Source: JAYZBC01 sp036339375 (GTDB lineage: Bacteria > Pseudomonadota > Alphaproteobacteria > MPNO01 > UBA2964). Taken from it: a stretch of 59,939 nucleotides of DNA. The notes beneath the pieces were generated by a model. It worked only from the letters and a program-made list of their open reading frames with translations. It was not told where the DNA came from and did not search any database. Within the stretch, counting starts at the first letter, position 1; every line of letters begins with the position of its first letter. A program made the position numbers and the translations under genes. Positions 25,812-35,621 of the stretch are shown here, in pieces. The stretch spans positions 1-59,939 of the forward strand of contig JAYZBC010000002.1 of NCBI GenBank assembly GCA_036339375.1. Direction: 5' to 3'.

Positions 25812-26300
25812 ATGACTAAAACGACCCCTATAAAAGGTTGGTCTGAAAAGATTTTGCCAGAATGGACAGACTACAATCGTCATATGAACGTTGGATATTA
25901 CACACTTATTTTTGATCATGGTGTTGATGTTTTTTTTGAAAAAATTGGCCTTGGTCGAAATTATCGGGAGACGAGTTCTGGGAGTACTTTTGCAGTAGAA
26001 CACCACATAACCTACAATAAAGAAGTTGTGGAAGGTGATACGGTCGAATGCGTGTCACGCTTGGTTGGTTTTGATGAAAAAAGATTACACCACTACCACG
26101 AAATGTATCATCAGAAGCAAGGTTTTTTGGCTGCAACTTGCGAATTTTTGTCACTTCACGTTAGTTTAACGACAAGGCGGGTTTCCCCAATGCCAATCGA
26201 AAAGTTAAATTATCTCTCCAAAGTACTAGCTTCACATAAAAATCTACCGCCTGTTAAATACATCGGAAGAGTGATAAAAACTCCTTCCATTTCGGAATAA
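25812..26300 (+). CDS. Hotdog-fold acyl-CoA thioesterase
   Basis: A 162-residue 4HBT-type hotdog protein. Visible are the family segments PEWTDYNRHMNVGYYTLIFDHG, with Asp and N-H-M-N around the active site, and FAVEHHITYNKEVVEGDTVE. It also resembles thioesterase domains found with carnitine dehydrogenase. It should hydrolyse an acyl-CoA in the cytoplasm. It follows the NDP-forming acyl-CoA synthetase by 23 bases, so the two probably act on related acyl-CoAs. The substrate is not evident. Confidence 0.8.
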   Translation: MTKTTPIKGWSEKILPEWTDYNRHMNVGYYTLIFDHGVDVFFEKIGLGRNYRETSSGSTFAVEHHITYNKEVVEGDTVECVSRLVGFDEKRLHHYHEMYHQKQGFLAATCEFLSLHVSLTTRRVSPMPIEKLNYLSKVLASHKNLPPVKYIGRVIKTPSISE

Positions 26301-26402
26301 TTAGATAGACGAGTTTTTCCAGACTACATAAAATTAGGTTCCGGTAAAAACACCCATTCTAATCCCCCTAAAAATAAAAAAAGTGATATACTATTTATAT
26401 TT

Positions 26403-28697
26403 ATGGCAAATTCTTTTGAAAAAAAATCTGACCAACTAACGAGAAAAGGTTTTCAAAATAGAGAGCCATATCTTGATGAACTGAATTCAGCCCAAAGAAA
26501 AGCAGTGGAGATTGTTGACGGGGCTGTCTTAGTTTTAGCTGGCGCAGGGACCGGAAAAACAAGGGTTTTAACCACCCGTTTGGCACATATGCTTATCGCC
26601 CACCATGCATTTCCTGGGCAAGTTGTCGCAGTTACTTTTACAAACAAAGCAGCTCGTGAAATGCGTGAAAGAGTGGCCACCCTTTTAGGCCCGATGGCAG
26701 AGGATTTGTGGATTGGAACATTTCATTCAATAGCCGCACGCATCCTTCGACGGCACGCGGAGCAAGTGGGTTTGAAATCAAATTTCACCATTCTTGATAC
26801 AGATGACCAATTAAGGCTTCTTAAACAGGTTCTTCAGGCAAAGGAAATCGACCTAAATAAATGGCCGCCTAGGGCTTTGCTTACAATTATACAGAAATGG
26901 AAAGACCGTGGCCTTGCTCCAGAAAAAGTGTCTACGTCTGAGGTAATCGAATTTTCTGGCGGCAAAGCTTTAGAACTTTATGGAGATTACCAACGGCGTC
27001 TCGTTACCTTAAATGCTTGCGATTTTGGAGATTTGATGTTGCAAAATCTCCAATTGTTCTCGTTGGATAGTCGTATCCTGATTGAATATCAAAAGCGATT
27101 TAAGTTTATTTTAGTTGACGAATACCAAGATACTAATGTTGCACAATATCTTTGGCTTCGGCTTTTAGCACAAGATCATGGCAATATCTGTTGTGTGGGT
27201 GATGATGATCAATCAATTTACAGCTGGCGGGGTGCACAAATAGAAAATATTTTAAGGTTTGAGCATGATTTCCCAAACGCCGAGGTTATACGGCTTGAAC
27301 AAAATTATCGTTCAACGCCCCAAATATTAGCGACAGCGTCCAAGTTGATTTCTAATAATACAGGCCGTTTGGGTAAAACTCTTTGGACAGAACGCAGAGA
27401 AGGGCAAAAAATTGTCCTCCGGTCGCTTTGGGATGGAGAAGCGGAGGCCCGAGTAATTTCGGAAGAAGTGGAGGCTTTGCATAGTGGGGGAAATTCTCTT
27501 GATCAAATAGCAATTTTGGTTCGTGCGAGTTTTCAAATGCGTGAGTTTGAAGAAAGATTCCTTAAAATTGGGATTCCTTATAGGGTTGTCGGCGGCCTGA
27601 GATTCTATGAACGAAAGGAAATTAGAGATGCAATTGCCTATTTGCGCGTGATTAACCAACCCGGTGATGCTTTAGCGTTTGAACGCATAATTAACACACC
27701 TCGTCGAGGAATTGGGTTGACAACGGTACAAACGCTTCACCGGTTGGCTCGTATGCAAAATATTTCACTTGTCGAAGCCGCTTTAGCTTTGGTTGAAACG
27801 GACGAACTTCGCCCTCCCGCAAGGAGGGCGATATCTTCTTTACTTAGTGACTTTCAGCGGTGGCGGGAGCTAGCCGGGTCTATTGACCACGCTGTGCTTA
27901 CGGAAACAGTTTTGGATGAGTCTGGATATACTGAAATGTGGCAAAGAGAAAAATCCCCCGAAGCCCCCGGGCGGTTAGAAAATTTGAAGGAATTAATCAG
28001 TGCCTTGAAAGACTTTGAAAATTTATCAGGATTTTTGGAGCATGTTAGCTTGGTTATGGAAGCTAGCGATTCAGAGAGTAGTGAAATGATTAGTCTGATG
28101 ACGATGCATTCTGCAAAGGGGCTGGAATTCGATATTGTTTTTTTGCCAGGATGGGAAGAAGGTGTTTTTCCTAACCAGAGATCGATCGATGAGGGGGGGG
28201 AGGCATCACTAGAAGAAGAAAGGCGACTTGCGTATGTTGGGCTAACCCGTGCTCGTCAAAACGCTAATATAAGTTTTGTGGCTAACCGAAGAATTTATAA
28301 TCAATGGCAGTCATCCATTCCTTCGCGGTTTGTCGATGAATTACCCGCCGAACATTTTGATTTGATAAGTGAAACTGGGCTATACGGAGCTGATTTACAT
28401 AAAGATGTTTTTCAAGAGGATACCATAATGGAAGACTGGTCAGGTTTAGGAAGGGGGCCAGGTTATGCACGCTTACAAGAAACTCGTCAAAAAAGGGCAA
28501 GTCAAAAAGAAATTGAAGGAAAATCAAAAAGAATTGAAGAATTAGTTGATCCCAATGGAGTCGCGTGTGGAATGCGAGTTTTCCATCAAAAATTTGGTTA
28601 CGGTGTCATATTATCAATAGATGGAAACAAACTTAATATTGATTTTGAAAAGGCTGGAACAAAAAAGGTGATAGATAAATTTGTTTCGCCGGTATAG
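26403..28697 (+). CDS. uvrD: UvrD/PcrA-type DNA helicase
   Basis: A 764-residue superfamily 1A 3'-5' helicase used in repair. Motifs in order are Q-motif LNSAQRKAVE, Walker A AGAGTGKTRVLTTRL, TFTNKAAREMRER, motif II LVDEYQDTN, VGDDDQSIYSWRGA (motif III), QNYRST (motif IV), MTMHSAKGLEFDIVFLPGWEEGVFP (motif V) and RRLAYVGLTRAR (motif VI). The C-terminus GMRVFHQKFGYGVILSIDG matches the Tudor-like tail of UvrD/PcrA that contacts RNA polymerase. uvrD and pcrA names are both used for alphaproteobacterial copies. Confidence 0.95.
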   Translation: MANSFEKKSDQLTRKGFQNREPYLDELNSAQRKAVEIVDGAVLVLAGAGTGKTRVLTTRLAHMLIAHHAFPGQVVAVTFTNKAAREMRERVATLLGPMAEDLWIGTFHSIAARILRRHAEQVGLKSNFTILDTDDQLRLLKQVLQAKEIDLNKWPPRALLTIIQKWKDRGLAPEKVSTSEVIEFSGGKALELYGDYQRRLVTLNACDFGDLMLQNLQLFSLDSRILIEYQKRFKFILVDEYQDTNVAQYLWLRLLAQDHGNICCVGDDDQSIYSWRGAQIENILRFEHDFPNAEVIRLEQNYRSTPQILATASKLISNNTGRLGKTLWTERREGQKIVLRSLWDGEAEARVISEEVEALHSGGNSLDQIAILVRASFQMREFEERFLKIGIPYRVVGGLRFYERKEIRDAIAYLRVINQPGDALAFERIINTPRRGIGLTTVQTLHRLARMQNISLVEAALALVETDELRPPARRAISSLLSDFQRWRELAGSIDHAVLTETVLDESGYTEMWQREKSPEAPGRLENLKELISALKDFENLSGFLEHVSLVMEASDSESSEMISLMTMHSAKGLEFDIVFLPGWEEGVFPNQRSIDEGGEASLEEERRLAYVGLTRARQNANISFVANRRIYNQWQSSIPSRFVDELPAEHFDLISETGLYGADLHKDVFQEDTIMEDWSGLGRGPGYARLQETRQKRASQKEIEGKSKRIEELVDPNGVACGMRVFHQKFGYGVILSIDGNKLNIDFEKAGTKKVIDKFVSPV

Positions 28698-28720
28698 GTA
28701 AGTTTTAAACAGGGATTGAT

Positions 28721-29602
28721 TTGACCGATAGTTGGCAAATTTGTTTTAAGGTTGGAGATAAAATTGCAATTTCGATTTTTGAAATTGCCTTAAACCCAAT
28801 TTCTGACGCCTTTTTGATTCAGGAAAACGAAGGCGATGTGACGTATAATGTTGTTGTATTCTTCGTAAAAAGACCGAATTTGGGAGATTTAAAAAAAAGG
28901 ATAACTTTTGCTGCAACATCTTCTGGTATTTTAGAACCGCCAATAGAACTAGAAAAGATTAGTTCTAGGGATTGGCTCGCCGAATTTCGGCTTAAAACCG
29001 CTCCTTTAAAAATCGGCAATTTTTTTGTTTACCCAGACCATTTCGAGGATGTTATACCGCCAGACCTTGCACCAATCGCCATAGATTCTGGTTTAGCTTT
29101 TGGTACCGGGAAACATCAAAGCACCAAGGGATGCCTTCTTGCACTTGGAGCACTTTTTAAATCTAATCAAGTAGTCAAGTTGGCCCTCGACATTGGTTGT
29201 GGTTCTGGAATCCTTTCTATTGCTACTGCCAGACTCTGGCCGAATGCCCAAATTCTTGCATTCGACAACGATTTAACTGCGGTAACAACCGCTAAGGAAA
29301 ATGTAAAAAAAAATAATACAAATGAAAGAATTTCGGTTTTTAAAAATGATCTATTAAACCAAAATGAATTTTCTTCAGAAGAAACGTTTGATCTAATTTG
29401 TGCCAATATATTAGCCAATCCTCTTATTGAGAGCGCCCCTTTTATTTGTAGGTACTTATCTTCTTCAGGTGCACTGGTTTTGTCAGGGATTTTGGACTAT
29501 CAGGAAACAGAAGTAGAACAAGCGTATGGCTATTCGGGTTTAATTTTAAAGAATCGCTTTTTGTGTGATGAGTGGGTAACAATAGTTATGTCGTCTGATT
29601 AA
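28721..29602 (+). CDS. prmA: Ribosomal protein L11 methyltransferase PrmA
   Basis: A 293-residue SAM-dependent methyltransferase that trimethylates ribosomal protein L11. The N-terminal domain has RDWLAEFRLKTAPLKIGNFFV, then GLAFGTGKHQSTKGCL, motif I DIGCGSGILSIAT, LAFDNDLTAVTTAKEN and the catalytic-loop segment CANILANPLIE. All are PrmA hallmarks. The start is TTG 28721, preceded by AGGGA. It follows uvrD by 23 bases and probably shares its transcript. Confidence 0.92.
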   Translation: MTDSWQICFKVGDKIAISIFEIALNPISDAFLIQENEGDVTYNVVVFFVKRPNLGDLKKRITFAATSSGILEPPIELEKISSRDWLAEFRLKTAPLKIGNFFVYPDHFEDVIPPDLAPIAIDSGLAFGTGKHQSTKGCLLALGALFKSNQVVKLALDIGCGSGILSIATARLWPNAQILAFDNDLTAVTTAKENVKKNNTNERISVFKNDLLNQNEFSSEETFDLICANILANPLIESAPFICRYLSSSGALVLSGILDYQETEVEQAYGYSGLILKNRFLCDEWVTIVMSSD

Positions 29603-29752
29603 ATGTTTCGCTAAATACGGTTTAAGTTAAACCATCTGAAAATAATGACGATTGAGTTGATTTGTAGTTTTAAGAAAAAAATAAAAAAATTAGGTTGCTG
29701 CATAAACCGCAGGAATGGGATCTAATTCAAAGGGTGGGTATGTTTATAAATC

Positions 29753-31783
29753 ATGTTTCCTGAAGGTAAAAACGACGTCAAATTGTTAAAGCTTTTAGCT
29801 GAAGTGAAAAGCTCATTTTCTTTAAAGGATGTTCAGAACTTAATAGAGGGCCAAATTTCTGCACCAATGCAATATGATTGCTCAGCTTGGATGAATCTGG
29901 TTGTAGATAACCCCTCGGAATCCCTAAAACAGTGTTTGATCACATTTGAAGATAAATTCCGTATGGAAACTAAAAAGAATTTAAAAATTTCTTCAAATTC
30001 GAAAGAACGTTTAACTGCTCTCCGAAATCAATTAAGTGATCAAAGTTTGGATGGTTTTCTTGTACCATTGGCTGATGAACATCAATCAGAATTTCCTTCC
30101 CTAAGAGCCCAACGGTTGGCGTGGCTGACAGGGTTTACTGGGTCATCTGGACTAGCAATCGTTCTAACGGATAAAGCTGTCATTTTTGTTGATGGCCGAT
30201 ATACGCTGCAGGTGAGGAGGCAGGTGGACCAAAACCTGTTTGAAATAAAACACATTGTAGATGATCCGCCAGCAACATGGTTAAAAAAAAATGCAGAAAA
30301 ACAAACTAAGATTGGTTACGACCCATGGCTTCATACGGTTGATGGTCTAAACAAATTAACTGCTCAGTGTAGTCCTGCTAGAGTAAAATTTGCCACTATT
30401 GAGATGAATCCAATCGATAGGGTGTGGCAAAATCAACCAGCACCTCCTTTAGCGCCTGTCTTCATTCATCCCACAAGTTTGGCAGGGCGATCTACGAAAG
30501 ATAAAATCAAATCTGTAGCCGAAACTCTAACCAAAAACGGGGCGAACGCCGCAATTTTGACAGCGCCTGATTCTATTGCTTGGGTATTAAACATACGGGG
30601 TGGAGACTTGCCATTTACTCCTGTTGCGCTGGGTTTCGCAATACTATTTTCTAGTTCAAACGTGCAACTTTTTATGGATCCTCGGAAATTATTAAAAAAG
30701 ACCAAAGATTTTTTAGAGGAAAATGTTTCTTTGCGTCCAGTTGAAGAATTTCAATCCGCCCTTCAAGAATTGGGACAAACAAAAACTGTCGTACAATTCT
30801 CTTCTTCTAATGGACCTTGTTGGATTATGAACGAGCTACAAAGAGCTGGGGCAAAAGTATTGAACGTGGAGGATCCATGTATTTTACCTAAGGCGTGTAA
30901 GAATTCAGTGGAGTTGCAAGGGATGCGTAATGCCCATATCCGAGACGGTGTAGCTCTTTGTAAGTTTTTTTCTTGGCTTACAAAAAATTTGCTAACCAGA
31001 GAAGTAGATGAAGCTTTGGCAGCCGAGGTTCTTTATAAGTATCGCTCTGCTGGAGCTTCTTTTAGAGGGCTTTCTTTTGAAACGATTTCCAGCTATGGAG
31101 AAAATGGGGCAGTGGTGCATTATCGAGTGACGCCGGAGACAAATAAAAATCTAGAGCCCGGTTCTCTTTATCTTGTTGATTCTGGTGCTCAGTATTCCGA
31201 TGGGACCACAGACGTCACAAGGACACTAGCAATAGGCAAGCCCTCTCTAGAAATGCAAGACCGATTTACCCGTGTCCTAAAAGGACACATTGGAATCGCT
31301 ACTGCTTCTTTTCCAGTAGGGACGACTGGTAGTCATTTAGACGCATTCGCAAGAAGGCCTTTGTGGGATATTGGTTTGGATTTTGACCACGGGACTGGGC
31401 ACGGCGTTGGTTCTTATCTAGGAGTGCATGAAGGACCTCAAAGGATCTCTAAACAAATGTCCAATGTACCATTAAGGCCAGGAATGGTAGTTTCTAACGA
31501 ACCTGGATATTACAAAGAAGGCGCCTTTGGCATCAGAATTGAAAATTTGGAGATAGTGCGTTTTTCGCCTTTGAAGGAAAACGGTTTAAATAATCACCAA
31601 ATGTTGTGTTTTGAAGTTCTGACTTTGGCCCCAATAGACATAAATTTGGTTAATACCAAAATTATGACACAGCAAGAAATGGATTGGCTCAACCATTACC
31701 ATGAGCGGGTCCGACAGACGCTTAGCCCATTGCTTGATAACGGTACCGCAGAATGGTTAAAAAGTGCTACAAGAGCGATTTGA
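29753..31783 (+). CDS. Xaa-Pro aminopeptidase P family metallopeptidase (M24B) with N-terminal extension
   Basis: A 676-residue M24 peptidase that removes N-terminal residues before proline. The creatinase-like domain begins near residue 82 (RLTALRNQLSDQSLDGFLVP), then LAWLTGFTGSSGLAIV. The catalytic domain has the metal ligands in LVDSGAQYSDGTTDVTRT, HGTGHGVGSYLGVHEGP, SNEPGYY and a late FEVLT. Relatives are about 600 residues; the first 70 or so residues here are extra and I do not recognise them. A later ATG at 29963 would give a standard-length protein but has no clear ribosome site. The gene ends one base before the ligA stop on the other strand. Confidence 0.88.
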   Translation: MFPEGKNDVKLLKLLAEVKSSFSLKDVQNLIEGQISAPMQYDCSAWMNLVVDNPSESLKQCLITFEDKFRMETKKNLKISSNSKERLTALRNQLSDQSLDGFLVPLADEHQSEFPSLRAQRLAWLTGFTGSSGLAIVLTDKAVIFVDGRYTLQVRRQVDQNLFEIKHIVDDPPATWLKKNAEKQTKIGYDPWLHTVDGLNKLTAQCSPARVKFATIEMNPIDRVWQNQPAPPLAPVFIHPTSLAGRSTKDKIKSVAETLTKNGANAAILTAPDSIAWVLNIRGGDLPFTPVALGFAILFSSSNVQLFMDPRKLLKKTKDFLEENVSLRPVEEFQSALQELGQTKTVVQFSSSNGPCWIMNELQRAGAKVLNVEDPCILPKACKNSVELQGMRNAHIRDGVALCKFFSWLTKNLLTREVDEALAAEVLYKYRSAGASFRGLSFETISSYGENGAVVHYRVTPETNKNLEPGSLYLVDSGAQYSDGTTDVTRTLAIGKPSLEMQDRFTRVLKGHIGIATASFPVGTTGSHLDAFARRPLWDIGLDFDHGTGHGVGSYLGVHEGPQRISKQMSNVPLRPGMVVSNEPGYYKEGAFGIRIENLEIVRFSPLKENGLNNHQMLCFEVLTLAPIDINLVNTKIMTQQEMDWLNHYHERVRQTLSPLLDNGTAEWLKSATRAI

Positions 31784-31784
31784 A

Positions 31785-33893
31785 CTATTCCTTGCTGAGT
31801 ACAAGCCACTCTTGTTCACTAAGAACAGTAATACCTAATTCGATAGCCTTTTTGGCCTTTGAACCTGCGTCTGTCCCAACGACTACGTAATCAGTATTTT
31901 GGGAGACAGAGCCAGTAACTTTTGCCCCTAAAGTTTCGGCCACCGCTTTGGCCTCGGCGCGGCTCATTTTTTTCAGGGACCCAGTGAAGACAATAACTTT
32001 TTCTGAAAGTGTGGAAGAACCTTCCACTTTTGGTGCCGCATCTTCGACCATTATTGAGTCTAAAAGATCTTTGATAAAGCGTACGTTTTCCTGTTCGCTG
32101 AAAAAAAGAACAATATCATCTGCTATAGAGATGCCTACACCTTCTATATTGCACAAAGTGTCAAAAGCCTCTCCAACAAATTCGGTCGATTTTTGCTCTC
32201 CACGATTGCTTCCCCGTTCTCTGGCTGCTTTTTGCATGGTTTGCAGCCAAATATCCGCTGAATGATAGTGGAAAGCCAATTGTTTACTGTTTGCTTGGCC
32301 AACCTGTCGTATACCTAGAGCAAAAATAAATCTTTCTAGTGAAATTTTTCTACGTTCTTCAATTGAAGCTAGAAGGTTATCTACAGATTTATCTCCCCAG
32401 CCTTCGCGGCTTCGCAAGAATTTTGTGTAAGTCCGTATATTGAAAATATCTGCCGGATTTTTTATTATATTGTGGTTTAAAAACCCTTCCAAATGTTTGC
32501 CTCCCAATCCTTCAATATCAAAAGCGTTACGGCTCACAAAATGTTTGAGGCGCTCCAGTTTCTGGGCTGGACATAAAAGGCCCCCGGTGCAACGGTGTAC
32601 GGCTTCGTTTTCCGCGCGGACTACTTGACTATTACATTCTGGGCAATTTTTCGGGAATAAAAATATCTTCGCGGTTGGTACCCGTTTTTCTGTTAAAACT
32701 TCAATAACCTGCGGGATTACGTCTCCGGCGCGTTGGATTATTACTGTATCTCCCTCGCGAATGTCTTTTCGTTTAATTTCATCTGCATTGTGGAGTGTTG
32801 CGCGGCTAACAACAACACCCCCGACAGTAACAGGAGTCAAGTTGGCAACAGGGGTAAGCGCTCCTGTTCGTCCCACCTGAATGGTGATCTTATTTAAAAC
32901 TGTTGTTGCTTTTTCAGCTGGAAATTTATGGGCTATAGCCCATCTGGGAGCCCTGCTTACAAAACCTAAACGTTGTTGCCAGTCCAACCTATTTACTTTG
33001 TATACAATTCCATCAATGTCGTAATCCAGATTATGCCGATTATTGAGTATTTTCTGGTGATATGTGATCGCCTCAACCGAATTGTTACAGGTTCCGGATA
33101 AGGGATTAACAGGAAAGCCCCATTTCTTCATTTGGAGTAGGCGGTCTGAGTGGGTTAGACCAAAATCTTCGCTGACTTCTCCCCAGGCGTACGTAAATAG
33201 CTGTAAGGGCCGTTTTGCAGTAATCGTACTGTCTAATTGACGAAGTGATCCTGCAGCTGCATTGCGTGGATTTGCAAATTCAGGTTCACCGTGGATTTTT
33301 CGCATTTTGTTAATGTTTTCAAATGCCCCACGGCTGAGATAAACCTCTCCACGTATTTCCAATACAGTTGGAGCTGAACCTTTAATTTCTGGAGGAATTT
33401 CCCGCATAGTTCCAAGGTTGGCGGTGACATTTTCCCCTTCGATGCCGTCTCCTCGAGTTGCACCTGTGACGAATTTCCCTTTTTCATATCTAAGTGCAAT
33501 CGAAAGCCCGTCAATTTTTGGTTCAGCAACAACTTCAATTTGTTCGTTTTGATCGAGGTTGAGAAACCGTTTGATGCGTTCAAAAAAATCTTTGACATCC
33601 GTTTCATCAAAAGCGTTACCTAGAGATAACATGGGTACACTATGCCTAACCTTAGTAAAGCCAGCAGAGGGTGCGGCTCCAACCTGCCGAGAAGGGGAAT
33701 TTTTCCTAACGTGTTCTGGAAAACGTCCTTCTATCTCGTCATTTCTTTTCCGCAGAAGATCGTATTCAGCATCCGATATAGAGGGTGCATTCTTTTGATA
33801 GTAACGAACATCGTGTTCTGAAATTTCTTTAGATAATACGGCAAGCTCTTCTTTTGCTTCCTCTTTCAACAATTTTTCAACTGGTTTCTTCAT
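31785..33893 (-). CDS. ligA: NAD+-dependent DNA ligase LigA
   Basis: A 702-residue enzyme that seals nicks in replication and repair with NAD+. The N-terminal Ia domain has YYQKNAPSISDAEYD, the adenylation Lys is in AEPKIDGLSIALRY, and an OB-fold follows. Four zinc cysteines run from CPECNSQVVR to CTGGLLCPAQKLERL. Helix-hairpin-helix repeats (FDIEGLG, CNIEGVG) and a C-terminal BRCT domain (KVIVFTGSLKKMSRAEAK to the end) complete it. It follows recN by four bases on the same strand and is the last gene of the long leftward run. Confidence 0.96.
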   Translation of the reverse strand: MKKPVEKLLKEEAKEELAVLSKEISEHDVRYYQKNAPSISDAEYDLLRKRNDEIEGRFPEHVRKNSPSRQVGAAPSAGFTKVRHSVPMLSLGNAFDETDVKDFFERIKRFLNLDQNEQIEVVAEPKIDGLSIALRYEKGKFVTGATRGDGIEGENVTANLGTMREIPPEIKGSAPTVLEIRGEVYLSRGAFENINKMRKIHGEPEFANPRNAAAGSLRQLDSTITAKRPLQLFTYAWGEVSEDFGLTHSDRLLQMKKWGFPVNPLSGTCNNSVEAITYHQKILNNRHNLDYDIDGIVYKVNRLDWQQRLGFVSRAPRWAIAHKFPAEKATTVLNKITIQVGRTGALTPVANLTPVTVGGVVVSRATLHNADEIKRKDIREGDTVIIQRAGDVIPQVIEVLTEKRVPTAKIFLFPKNCPECNSQVVRAENEAVHRCTGGLLCPAQKLERLKHFVSRNAFDIEGLGGKHLEGFLNHNIIKNPADIFNIRTYTKFLRSREGWGDKSVDNLLASIEERRKISLERFIFALGIRQVGQANSKQLAFHYHSADIWLQTMQKAARERGSNRGEQKSTEFVGEAFDTLCNIEGVGISIADDIVLFFSEQENVRFIKDLLDSIMVEDAAPKVEGSSTLSEKVIVFTGSLKKMSRAEAKAVAETLGAKVTGSVSQNTDYVVVGTDAGSKAKKAIELGITVLSEQEWLVLSKE

Positions 33894-33897
33894 AATT

Positions 33898-35616
33898 TTA
33901 GTTGTAATTTGGAATTGCCGAATTTGGAAACTTCCCGTTTATCAAACTGTCAGCTGCAGCCCTTGCCTCATCCGTTACCTTGGCACCCGCTAACATCCTC
34001 GCAATTTCTTCTCTACGTTCTTTATCAGCAAGCAAATAAATGTTAGTAGAAACTTTTCCAGCGGTTTCTTTCTTGATAACTTGTAAGTGACTGGATGCAA
34101 ATGATGCCACTTGCGGAGAATGAGTGATAACTAGTACTTGTACGTCGTTTGCAATCATTGCAAGCCTTTCTCCCACTGCAAAGGCCGTCGCTCCACCGAT
34201 GCCTGAGTCCACTTCGTCAAAAATTAGGGTTGGTATGGCGCTAATGTTTCGTAAAACAACTTTAAGTGAGAGTAAAAATCGCGCAAGTTCTCCCGCAGAA
34301 GAGACTTTTTCTAATGGCCCTGGTTTTATACCCGGGTTTGTTGTGACCTCAAAATGAATATGGTCCACCCCTGATGGCCCCCAATGTTTTTGTTCTAAAT
34401 TTTCAATTACAGTATAAAATTCCGATTTATCTAGTTTCAAAAAAGGCAACTCTTTTGCAACTGCTTTGTCCAACTCAATAGCGGATTTTCGCCGTTTTTT
34501 GCTTAATTCCAACGCCTGGTTTTTGTAAATTTCAAAAGCATGAATTTTATTGTCTCTCAAAACAGTAAGGTTTTGACTAGAATTAGATATTTCTTCTAGT
34601 TGAGATTCCAAAACTTGAATTAGTTCTGGAAGTTCCTCGACAGAAATTTTGTGTTTTCGTGCTAATGCTCTAAGAGCAAATAAACGTTCTTCGCAGGCTT
34701 CTAAATTTTTAGAACTCAGCTCTGTATCTGTTATGATGCTTTTTATTAAATTTTGGGCCTCCGAAGCACCCTCGGATGCTTGAGAGAGGGCATCCATAAC
34801 AGCATCAAGCTTGCCGGCCGAGTTACTAAGTTCTTGTCTGAGTAACTTTTGTGTTGCATTGAGTTGTTCTTCAACGCCACCACTTTGTGAGAGAATTGTG
34901 TCTGCAGTCGCCATTGCTTTTATAATTTTCTCACTATTTATTAAAAACTCCCGTTCTTGGGCTAGTACTGTTTCTTCTCCATATTGGGGATTGATTAATT
35001 TTAATTCGGCTACCTGATCCTGGAAAAACTGCTCTTCTGTTCTTTCCGCATTAAAAATTAATTCGGCTTTGGCATATTCAGATTCTAGGTTTTGCCAATT
35101 TTGGTAGTTTAATGTAACCTCGTTACGTAATTTCTCTAAAGAAAAAAATTTATCAACAATTTCTCGATGGGAAGCTTGGTTCATTAAGCCTTGGCTAGCA
35201 AATTGGCCTTGTATTTCCACAATATTTTCCCCAACTAGCCGAAGCGTTGATACACTAACTGATTGATCATTGATATATGCCCGGCTGCGTCCCTCACTAT
35301 CTAAACTTCTACGTAAAACCATAAATTCTCCGGATTTGGGAGCAAATAGGTCTAACTCAGATAAAAGATCAAAAACGGGGCTATCGTTATCCAAAGAGAA
35401 AGTTGCGGACACTACAGCTTGGTTTGCTTTGTTTGCAAATTCGTTATTTTGTACAAAATCTGACCTAGCTCGCATTCCCAGGGCTAAACCTAGTGCATCC
35501 AGTAGTATCGATTTCCCAGCGCCGGTTTCTCCAGTAAGGGCGCATAACCCAGGGCCAAAATTTATTTTGACTGTATCTAGGAGTATTATGCCGTTAATTT
35601 CGATTGAAACCAACAT
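33898..35616 (-). CDS. recN: DNA repair protein RecN
   Basis: About 572 residues of an SMC-like ATPase acting in double-strand-break repair. Walker A is GETGAGKSILLDALGLALG, then a coiled-coil middle (about 150-360), with signature ELARFLLSLKVVL and Walker B TLIFDEVDSGIGG near the C-terminus. The frame is open to 35640, but RecN proteins begin MLV-x-I/L-x-I-x-x-x-LLD, which matches the ATG at 35616, five bases after the bamD stop. The bamD-recN-ligA order is common in alphaproteobacteria. Confidence 0.94.
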   Translation of the reverse strand: MLVSIEINGIILLDTVKINFGPGLCALTGETGAGKSILLDALGLALGMRARSDFVQNNEFANKANQAVVSATFSLDNDSPVFDLLSELDLFAPKSGEFMVLRRSLDSEGRSRAYINDQSVSVSTLRLVGENIVEIQGQFASQGLMNQASHREIVDKFFSLEKLRNEVTLNYQNWQNLESEYAKAELIFNAERTEEQFFQDQVAELKLINPQYGEETVLAQEREFLINSEKIIKAMATADTILSQSGGVEEQLNATQKLLRQELSNSAGKLDAVMDALSQASEGASEAQNLIKSIITDTELSSKNLEACEERLFALRALARKHKISVEELPELIQVLESQLEEISNSSQNLTVLRDNKIHAFEIYKNQALELSKKRRKSAIELDKAVAKELPFLKLDKSEFYTVIENLEQKHWGPSGVDHIHFEVTTNPGIKPGPLEKVSSAGELARFLLSLKVVLRNISAIPTLIFDEVDSGIGGATAFAVGERLAMIANDVQVLVITHSPQVASFASSHLQVIKKETAGKVSTNIYLLADKERREEIARMLAGAKVTDEARAAADSLINGKFPNSAIPNYN

Positions 35617-35621
35617 TTGTG

